This document shows, piece by piece, positions 57,263 through 64,000 of a stretch of 64,000 nt of DNA (position 1 is the stretch's first letter; each line of letters begins with the position of its first letter). The translations under genes and the position numbers were made by a program. The stretch spans positions 1,302,001 through 1,366,000 of the forward strand of contig JAHRHY010000005.1 in assembly GCA_019671135.1 (NCBI GenBank). The letters are read 5' to 3'. This DNA comes from Linnemannia hyalina (lineage: Eukaryota > Mortierellomycota > Mortierellomycetes > Mortierellales > Mortierellaceae). Under the pieces are notes generated by a model that ran no database searches, was not told where the DNA came from, and worked only from the letters and a program-made list of their open reading frames with translations.

Positions 57263-58056
57263 CTAGTACCGACCGAAGATGGCGCTGAAGATGATGATCT
57301 ACAAAAATGATGGAAGAAAAAATGGTCAATGATTGCAAAACACGGAAAAAGTGAATTGCTTGGACGTAATGTACAGTTCATACCAGACTGACGAATAGCG
57401 CAGCCACAGAGCATGCCCTTGCCCAAAAGCGCTCTCTGGGGTCCGGTGAACTGAGAAAACACATTCCAAAGAGGTATCCGAACCAAGTGCAAATACTAAT
57501 TGTTCATGAAAAAAGCAGAAAAGCAAGCCCGTTAGCCCTCCTGAGCCTCATATAACCTATTCCCATGTATTCTCATAGCATGAACGTGTTTCCGGCGCAT
57601 TTACCCAAAGATAAAGCAGATCATAGCGACAGGGACACCTTGAGAGCTCACTTGATCACCAGTGGTTGGGTCGTTGCCGTCAACCACGTAGACAACCGTG
57701 GTTGGGTTTGCGCCACCTAACGGACCATATCAACCAGCAGATGAATGTGTAAGAAGCATCATACGGAACAAACATGAGGGTATAAAAAAGAGTTGAAGAA
57801 TTGATAAAATACCAGGGTTTCCAGCGGGAGGAGCATATCCGCTACTGGATGAAGGGGGCATGTACGCGCCTTCAGGAGGAGTATAAGTTTGTTGACCGAC
57901 AGGTTGGGCTTGGTAGAAAGAGGTTGGAGGTGGGCCTGCTGGTGGTTGGTAGGGCTTGCTGGTGGCGCTGTTTGTTGTATAGGATGGTGGAGGGGGCTGA
58001 ACCATGCCGTCCTGGTTTGGATCGACAACGTTTCCGGCGTCGCTGTCTTTACTCAT
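57263..58056 (-). CDS. Small Pro-rich two-TM protein with PPxY motif
   Basis: Four minus-strand exons, 58056..57813, 57716..57605, 57495..57384 and 57298..57263, giving 167 aa. The N-terminal half is Pro/Tyr/Gln-rich and disordered (residues 1-85), with PPPPSY, a PPxY motif that binds WW domains such as those of Rsp5/Nedd4 ubiquitin ligases. Residues about 86-100 (NPTTVVYVVDGNDP) precede two hydrophobic segments, VPVAMICFIFGICTWFGYLF and CSVAALFVSLIIIFSAIFGR, separated by a short polar loop (SSPDPRERFWAR). The layout resembles small ubiquitin-ligase adaptors and Pro-rich tetraspan-like proteins of endosomal membranes, but no family is certain. Each intron has GT/AG ends and the frame closes only with all four exons, which supports the model. 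Confidence 0.75.
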
Positions 58057-58373
58057 GATTGTATTATGGCGGTATTAGTGTTGGGAGCGAAGAAAAAAAA
58101 GGGGGAGTTGGTTGGTTGGTCTGTTGTGAAGAGGGGAAAGAAGGTGGAAAGAGTGAGAAAGAAAGAGTGCATGAAAGGCAAGAGAAGCAAGAGATTCAAG
58201 AGACAAGGTGACCACGAAAAAGATGAATGATCAGAGTTCCGAATCAATGTGGGTCGAAACACGTCGGTTTCACATAATTTTTATTTTTTTTTATTTTTTT
58301 ATTTTTTTATTTTTTTATTTTTTTATTTTTGGCGTTTACAGTCAAGACGAGATGCAAATTCATGCGCGACAGT
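58057..58373. other. Intergenic region containing an AT-rich minisatellite
   Basis: It lies between the promoter side of the PPxY gene and the 3' end of the F-box/LRR gene. It contains the ATTTTTTT tandem repeat listed separately. Confidence 0.5.
58277..58330. repeat. Tandem ATTTTTTT repeat
   Basis: About six head-to-tail copies of an octamer (A followed by seven T, some copies one base longer), just past the 3' end of the F-box/LRR gene. Confidence 0.85.
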
Positions 58374-60068
58374 TTACTCGAGGCCCATGTACTGCAGTTG
58401 CATGTACTGAGCGTATTGATCAGCGTACTCATCGTCGCTGGAAAAGTCAATGGGACCGTAGTGATCATAGGTCGCAAAGTCATCCATGTCATAGCCATCG
58501 TCCTCATAGTCTGACTGTTCCGTCCACGCATCCCCGTCATAATAGTCGACATCGTCGTCATCGTCGTAATCCAGCCCCGGCGAGAAAAACGCGCTAAACG
58601 TGACACCATGATCCCTCAGCAGATCCATCGCATCGGGCTTAGTCGTGTTGCCGTCATCCCCAATGTCCCCCCTAACCCCAGCGAGTGTTGACGCCTCAAA
58701 CGTCTCCAGCCTCTTCCAATGCTCTACCATCCACTCCACAACTTTGAACCCCTCGCTAGGATCATCGCTGTTCAGCAGCGTCTTGCAGCTAAAAAATGTC
58801 AGCTTCCTCAGAGTCGCCAACTCGTCAAAGCCAGCCTCCAACGAGACCTTGATCGGATCCCGGCTATCCGTGTCCGCCTGATTCTCGCTGCAGATGGAAA
58901 GGTAGTTGAGGTCTGTGAGTTGGCCAAGGCGCTGGTAGACTTCTTTGAAGTGGGACATTGGAGGATCGTCATCGCCAGTCTCATCAACGACATCAATCCC
59001 GACGTCAAACATCTGGAGATTCCTGCACGCCCACGGATGCTGAATAATGTCGCTGTGAGCCAAGGATTCGGCGCTGATGCTTTGGAGGTTGGCGCAGGAA
59101 CGGAGAATCTCTTGGACCATCGGGCTGGTGACCTTGGAGCAAAACTGAAGGTTGATATCCCGCAAGGTTGGAAAGTGTCTGCGCAAGGCGTTCATCGACA
59201 GTACTCCGAATTCCGTCCTTGGCAATGATAGCTTCTCGATCATTGGTGCAGCTTCCAGAATCTGTGCAATATCGTCGTCCGCCACAGTCACAAGCAGATG
59301 CAGTGCCGTCAAGTTGGGACAGGTTCCTCCCGAGAGAATAGTACAGAGCTTGGCGACATCGACATAACCGTTCCCAGGTTCCCAGCGAAAAGAGATCAAG
59401 TTGGGGCAGCGGCTGAGCCATGTGAGCTGCTTGTCCATGGAGATCCCGTTGGCGTGACAAATATCGAGGTAGCGCATCTCCTGAAAGATAAGGTCTTCAG
59501 GAAACTCGGGGTGATCATAGTCGTCATCCCACGTCGAAAGTCTCCTGAGGTTCTTGGAGCAGAGGCGAAGGTAGAGCTGGGTCGCGGCAACATCTAGTTC
59601 GGCCATCTTGGTCTCGAGGACAATTAGCTTTGGGCACCTCTCCATCGTCTCCAGGACTTTGTTGGTCATCGGCCACGGGACAGAATTGATCACAATCTTG
59701 CGAAGACGGCCGTGGTTGTCTATCATATCCGAGAATCGATTCCAAATGTCACCATCGTCGACCTCCTGCACGTCAAACTTGACCTCGTCCAGCTGCTTGC
59801 ACTGCGTAAAGAAATCTTGAAGGGTGGGGTCCATGTGCTCGATGACCAGGCTGCGGATATGGTATGCGTTCTTTTGGAGGAGGGCGAGATTTGGTTGAAC
59901 GCCCATGTCATCGGGCCCAAGCTGTTTGAGGGTGAATGATCGCCAGAGACGAGGTTCGAATTCGGTTCTCCATGCATTACAAACCTGCATGCAAGAAATG
60001 ATGTTGTTGTTGTCGAGCATATTGCTGATACAGGCGAGGATCTCTGGCAGCGCGAGAGCCTTGTCCAT
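58374..60068 (-). CDS. F-box/LRR-type protein with Asp/Tyr-rich tail
   Basis: Single exon, 564 aa. The F-box is at the N-terminus (ALPEILACISNMLDNNNIIS, CMQVCNAWRTEFEPRLWRSF) and would bind Skp1 in an SCF ubiquitin ligase. Residues about 60-480 form degenerate leucine-rich repeats (for example CPKLIVLETKM, KNLRRLSTW, FPTLRDINLQFCSKVT, CANLQSISAESL, TDLNYLSICSEN), the usual substrate-binding part. The last 80 residues are strikingly acidic and Tyr-rich (DYDDDDDVDYYDGDAW, EDDGYDMDDFATYDHYG), a poor fit to a repeat fold and probably disordered. The start is the ATG whose reading gives the F-box. The gene is divergent from the second F-box-like gene at 60458. The target is unknown. Confidence 0.85.
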   Translation of the reverse strand: MDKALALPEILACISNMLDNNNIISCMQVCNAWRTEFEPRLWRSFTLKQLGPDDMGVQPNLALLQKNAYHIRSLVIEHMDPTLQDFFTQCKQLDEVKFDVQEVDDGDIWNRFSDMIDNHGRLRKIVINSVPWPMTNKVLETMERCPKLIVLETKMAELDVAATQLYLRLCSKNLRRLSTWDDDYDHPEFPEDLIFQEMRYLDICHANGISMDKQLTWLSRCPNLISFRWEPGNGYVDVAKLCTILSGGTCPNLTALHLLVTVADDDIAQILEAAPMIEKLSLPRTEFGVLSMNALRRHFPTLRDINLQFCSKVTSPMVQEILRSCANLQSISAESLAHSDIIQHPWACRNLQMFDVGIDVVDETGDDDPPMSHFKEVYQRLGQLTDLNYLSICSENQADTDSRDPIKVSLEAGFDELATLRKLTFFSCKTLLNSDDPSEGFKVVEWMVEHWKRLETFEASTLAGVRGDIGDDGNTTKPDAMDLLRDHGVTFSAFFSPGLDYDDDDDVDYYDGDAWTEQSDYEDDGYDMDDFATYDHYGPIDFSSDDEYADQYAQYMQLQYMGLE

Positions 60069-60457
60069 GGTGCCTTGCTTGAGAAAGGGATTCTGTGGGA
60101 AAGGAAAAGGTGAAGGCGTGTTTTTGTGGACTGTGGGGTCCTTTTATTGATTTGCATCACGTGCAGGATTAGAAACAAGCTTCACCACTGCACAGAGATT
60201 TAGGTACACAGCTGCATAGAGCACTCACTGATAGACATGATGCGCAGGGTGAAGAGTGAAGCTGACTTATGCCTCAATGTGGGCATTCAACACCACACCC
60301 GGTTGAAACTCAAGCTCATTTTGCGCGAGTGTTTCAAGTGTGATCAATACAATGTAGCAAGTATTTTTACATTTTCACAAACAAAAAAAAGAGAAAACTC
60401 AATCCGTTACATCCATTCTCTTTATCTTTTCCTTTCCTTCGTTATCCTCAACCCGCC
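60069..60457. promoter_or_regulatory. Divergent promoter between two F-box genes
   Basis: 389 bases lie between opposite start codons. No clear TATA box; C/T-rich leader on the + side (60400-60450). Coordinate expression is possible but not shown. Confidence 0.45.
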
Positions 60458-61921
60458 ATGGCACATGATGACCTGTCTGTTCATAAGGACCGCCACATCG
60501 TCGACCATATTCAGGATCCTTGTTTACAACAAGAACATATCAACATGAACAAGCCAGTCCTACCACCAACAACAACACTCAATCTATCGATGCTCCCCCC
60601 AGAAATCATCTTCTGTGTAATGGGAATGCTCGGACCTCGGGAGATCCTGACTCTGGCTCTTGTCAATTCCAGGATCCGGCTCCTCTCAGCAGTACAGCTC
60701 TCTTACGCCTACGACATGAGGATACGCTCAAAACACAATCATGTTGTCGACATCAACAGCGGCAGCAAAGGATTGCCACTTCCTCGACCAATGTCAGAGT
60801 ACGAGCTCTATGTGAGACTGGTCCTCTCTGAACTCTACTCGCAGGAATCAAAGGACCTCGAGTCAACCTCCGGCAGGGACGAGGTCAAGCTTGCACTGAC
60901 CTGCTGCAAAAGAATCCTTCGGCGACTCTACCTCATCGACAAGCACGAAAACTTTTCTCCCTGCCCCTATGGATACATCGCTAATCATAAATCGCATCCA
61001 ATGAACGGTCTCGACTCGCCACCGACTTTGCCCAAACCAACTCCATTCATTTCGTCGACGGTGAACCTTCACATCGTCACCAGAGTTCTTGCGGACCAGG
61101 TCTGCCGAGGCATCTGTTTACCAGAGACAGCGGTTCTTGTGTTGCAATCGCTCACCAGCCTCTGGGATCAAGACCAGTTCCAATACCTTATCAACTCTCC
61201 CGAGAAGCATGCCCCCATAAGAGCGCCACCGATCGCGAACCGACTGTCGATAGGCCAGCTGTGCTTCCAGTACTTGATCCCCAACGTCCTCGGATTGCTC
61301 AAACCCGTGCTCCAGTTATCGCCGTCATCCTGTAGATCCTTGGAAGGGAGGCAACATGGAGAACAATTATCAAAGGTTCAACCGCTACACCCACCACAAC
61401 AGCAGATCCATGATCAGATTATACCACCACCTCATCCGACGACACCACAAGACAGCAGCTCCAGCAACAGCATTCAATCCTATTTCGAGAGGACAAAGTC
61501 TCTCACCAGCGGCGTGCTACCATCCCAGCAAGAGTTGCTGCAGCCACCCAGGATTCGCTCAATCGCCCAATTGACTCGAGTGCTCGTGTTCCTACCTCTC
61601 CTTGGGCGCCACTTCAATACGCTGCCCACAAGCACCTTTATCGAGACGTTTCTGGACCGGTCCAAAGGCGATCTCCCGATTGACCGAGCTGCGGTGATGG
61701 TGTACGGATTTATGTGTGTTCTGGACCTGGAGGCAGGCAAGATCAACCTTGCCTCGGACAGCTACAAGATCTTTGAGCGATCAATGCCGACACAGGGCGT
61801 GGTCCAGGCGCAGGAGATGGTCCGCATTGTGAGTCGATATCGTCTGTTGATGAGGAGCTTCTTACTCTCGAGTCCTACTTTTTCGTCCACGCGCATGTTT
61901 GGCCAGAATACCTCCTCATAG
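60458..61921 (+). CDS. F-box-like protein (unrecognised C-terminal part)
   Basis: Single exon, 487 aa. Residues about 43-80 (LSMLPPEIIFCVMGMLGPRE, ILTLALVNSRIRLLSAVQLS) fit an F-box: LPPEI, an L/I/V helix, and the xxVNxRxRLL helix. The remainder is mostly helical with a Pro/Gln-rich insert at about 300-345 (HPPQQQIHDQIIPPPHP). A conserved-looking C-terminal block follows (RSIAQLTRVLVFLPLLGRHF, DRAAVMVYGFMCVLDLEAG). No repeat class is recognised, so the partner is unknown. The start used is the first ATG; the Met at codon 30 (60545) is an alternative that leaves the F-box intact. It may act with Skp1, and it is divergent from the F-box/LRR gene. Confidence 0.7.
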   Translation: MAHDDLSVHKDRHIVDHIQDPCLQQEHINMNKPVLPPTTTLNLSMLPPEIIFCVMGMLGPREILTLALVNSRIRLLSAVQLSYAYDMRIRSKHNHVVDINSGSKGLPLPRPMSEYELYVRLVLSELYSQESKDLESTSGRDEVKLALTCCKRILRRLYLIDKHENFSPCPYGYIANHKSHPMNGLDSPPTLPKPTPFISSTVNLHIVTRVLADQVCRGICLPETAVLVLQSLTSLWDQDQFQYLINSPEKHAPIRAPPIANRLSIGQLCFQYLIPNVLGLLKPVLQLSPSSCRSLEGRQHGEQLSKVQPLHPPQQQIHDQIIPPPHPTTPQDSSSSNSIQSYFERTKSLTSGVLPSQQELLQPPRIRSIAQLTRVLVFLPLLGRHFNTLPTSTFIETFLDRSKGDLPIDRAAVMVYGFMCVLDLEAGKINLASDSYKIFERSMPTQGVVQAQEMVRIVSRYRLLMRSFLLSSPTFSSTRMFGQNTSS

Positions 61922-62511
61922 GTCCTCGTAGATGGCAATTTAAATGCAGTTTTTTTTATTTGCGATTGCCTCAAGTCAGAACCCATGCGAGAGGAGGTAT
62001 ATCAATTGCATCTTTTTGATGTAAGAGCTGTCATTATGCATTGTGTTCATAATAGTTTTTTTCATCAAGGTTGCTTTTCGCTTTCGTTCATGCTTCCTGC
62101 TGTTGTAAGTTTGATATGTTCTCTTCCCATTCGGGGCATGAACAACGTAGAAAAGAGAAGAGTCCTGCAGTGCGTTTTCAGCTCGTTGTTCGTGTGAAAA
62201 TTTGCTCCAATCGTTTCCCTCCAAATTTGTTACCCTACAAAGCACAAACAAACCCACCCATCCACCTGTTCAAATACCGGCTTGATCGACACCGCCTCCT
62301 TATCTTTTTCCTTCCCTGCTTTCTTTTCCTTCTTCCTTCTTCACTCCCGCTCTTGCATCCTGCCTGCCTGCTCCTCCCCGTTCCTCCTCTTCCTCTCCTC
62401 ACCGCGCCTTTGAGTCACTCCCTCTTCGTCTCATCCTTCCCCCTCTTCCCCTTCAACACCAAGTACACTCTCTCAGGACCTTACTTGCACACGCGACCTG
62501 GCTGCTGTTTA
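61922..62511. other. Intergenic region with C/T-rich leader
   Basis: No gene is seen. 62290-62460 is strongly C/T-rich and lies just upstream of the P5B-ATPase start, so it is read as its leader. Confidence 0.5.
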
Positions 62512-64000
62512 ATGGTCAACACCCCTTCTCATGACCCACTCTCCTCCCGGCTCTTCGACCAAAATGGCGACTCTATAAGCCAGGCCCAAGGGACACAGAG
62601 ACGTGCATCCCTGCTCCCATCTAGTCAACAGGGCTCTCAACCATACCCCCCTCTGGCACTCACCGACAGCAACCACCACAACGATGGCTCACTCTACACT
62701 GGTCGTGAAGCTTCCTCCTTTTCTCAAGCTCCGACCATCCGTCCACTTTCGTCCAGGTTTCAGCTGCACCAAGTCGACAACGACGACATCAGCAACAGCA
62801 ACATCAGCAACAACAACCTCGACGACGATGACAACAACGAGGACGAGGACGACTATGGGGACGAGGATGGGGATGATACCACTAGTGTAATGCAACCAAT
62901 CCTTCAGACAAAGACCGCAGGTCGACCTCGTCCTGTCAAGAGATCCTCGACTAAGGGTATGTCCTTGTGTGTGTTCTCCATTTCTACTTGCAGGAGATCC
63001 TTTTTGTTTTTTCGAGTCCCGAGTAAAAAACATAAAAAAAAAAATACTGAGAAGATAAAAAACAAAGGCACATGAGCCCAAGGGTGCTGCGTACGGCAAT
63101 CCGTAACAACGTGGATAAGGCACAATTAGTGAACGTGGTTGGACTGACGCATTCCGTTGATGCTTGTTTTATCACTCGTTGTGCTTCAATTACTATTTTG
63201 CTTAGGCCGGGGACCAGATCGATGCGTGCAGCACGTCTATCTCGAGGAGGAGGATATCGAGCTGATATTCACAGGATACAGGTTCCTCCAGACTCGACTC
63301 TACATCCACTACCTCGCCTGTGTCCTAAGTGCAGGAATCCTCTTCTTGCTTGGACGATGGATGCCGCAGCGATACTTGGCCTTTGTAGCCGAAAAGTGCG
63401 AAATGAGCCAGGCCGAATCCGTTGTTGTCGAGGTAAGAACCCTTTCACCATATCAACGACGAACGCTCCTCCTCCCCTCTTGATCCAATCGAATTCGAAC
63501 GACAGGTTATACTTCATATCTCCTTTCGTCTCTTGTGACCTTCCCTGTCGACCCTCTATTGTTTGTTGGCTAACAGATGTTTGCAAGACGAACAGAACTC
63601 ACTTCGAGACCATGGTAGTATCCTTTAGGATCTCTATTTATTTCCAGTCGCCAATTAATTGTTTTCTGTATCCAATGAACGACCTTCTATAGGATGCTTA
63701 TGGTCAATTGGTCACGGAGGTTGTCTTTACGAAGTACTATGGAGGACCTATCAACTCGGTCTTCAGTCCCGAACAGATGGAGAAGCAGGAAGACGACGAA
63801 GATTTCGACGAAGCCTTGGTAGGCGATTGATGACAACCAGTGCACTTGACTTGAATGATCTAATGTGAATTGACAACTAACACAGCGTCCTTCTCACTTT
63901 TCCATACATGGCGATGTAGTCTTCGGGAATGCTGCACGATATGAGATACTTCGACTACCAGTACATCCGATTCATCTACAACCCAGTGACGTATAGCTTT
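62512..64000 (+). CDS. P5B-type ATPase (ATP13A2/Ypk9-like), N-terminal part, cut by the window edge
   Basis: Exons 62512..62956, 63206..63432, 63588..63614 (least certain; acceptor AAG|ACG), 63693..63818 and 63920..64000, all in one frame and running off the right edge. P5B ATPases are lysosomal/vacuolar pumps that in animals export polyamines. The first exon is a Ser/Asp/Asn-rich cytosolic stretch with an acidic run (NNEDEDDYGDEDGDD). Exon 2 begins the P5B N-terminal domain (VYLEEEDIELIFTGYRF, with the first membrane hairpin LYIHYLACVLSAGILFLL). Exon 5 ends in the family motif RYFDYQYIRFIYNP, which precedes TM1 of the pump core. The catalytic DKTGT and P domain lie beyond the window. The start is the first ATG of the frame after the C/T-rich leader; an in-frame upstream open stretch without ATG support is not used. 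Confidence 0.85.

Noticed and set aside
1..64000. CRISPR arrays, bacterial operons, prophage or an intact transposon
   Set aside because: No direct-repeat/spacer arrays, Shine-Dalgarno-led gene strings, terminal inverted repeats with a transposase, or reverse-transcriptase motifs were seen; the DNA is clearly intron-bearing nuclear fungal sequence.

Overview
This is a nuclear window from a filamentous fungus. Nearly all genes carry short spliceosomal introns with GTRNGT donors and YAG acceptors, promoters and 5' leaders are C/T-rich, intergenic regions hold long homopolymers, and the gene content is fungal (Zn2Cys6 regulator, Kre9/KNH-like GPI protein, Atg3, Vps60, EHD-type ATPase). An INSIG homologue, a CASTOR-like arginine-sensor homologue and a GLUT-like sugar carrier together suggest an early-diverging lineage such as Mortierellomycotina. 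That placement is inference. I built the exon chains by hand from splice sites, reading phase and family conservation.

Layout. 1-12.3 kb: a large Ser-rich membrane protein (+) and a convergent INSIG homologue (-), then almost 5 kb without a recognisable gene. 12.3-23 kb: a GLUT-like sugar transporter (+), a GPI-anchored Kre9/KNH-like wall protein (-), a possible decayed gene at 18.2-19.5 kb (-), and a single-pass SH3 protein (+). 23.8-32.3 kb: a five-exon Zn2Cys6 regulator (+), ribosomal protein eL42 (-) and a 12-exon armadillo-type protein (-). 32.6-41.8 kb: a dense head-to-tail + strand run of NDC1 nucleoporin, EHD GTPase/ATPase, Atg3 and Vps60/CHMP5. 42-50.3 kb: tRNA-Leu(UAA) (-), a Cys-rich single-pass surface protein (+) and the CASTOR-like double-ACT protein (+). 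51-58.1 kb: a single-pass membrane protein (-), a small secreted precursor with dibasic sites (-), a clearly broken C2H2 zinc-finger gene (-), further coding relics (-) and a small two-TM PPxY protein (-). 58.3-64 kb: a divergent pair of F-box genes and the 5' part of a P5B-type ATPase that runs off the right edge.

Themes. The 32.6-41.8 kb run groups nuclear-envelope and endomembrane-remodelling functions (NDC1, EHD, Atg3, ESCRT-III). INSIG (sterol sensing) and CASTOR-like (arginine/TORC1 sensing in animals) are nutrient-sensor homologues best known from animals. No physical coupling between these genes is implied beyond neighbourhood.

The most distinctive observations are the CASTOR homologue with conserved ligand residues, the run of symmetric phase 1-1 exons in the armadillo gene, two GC-AG introns, an implausibly short (23-nt) apparent intron in ndc1, and the zinc-finger pseudogene with three in-frame stops and two frameshifts.
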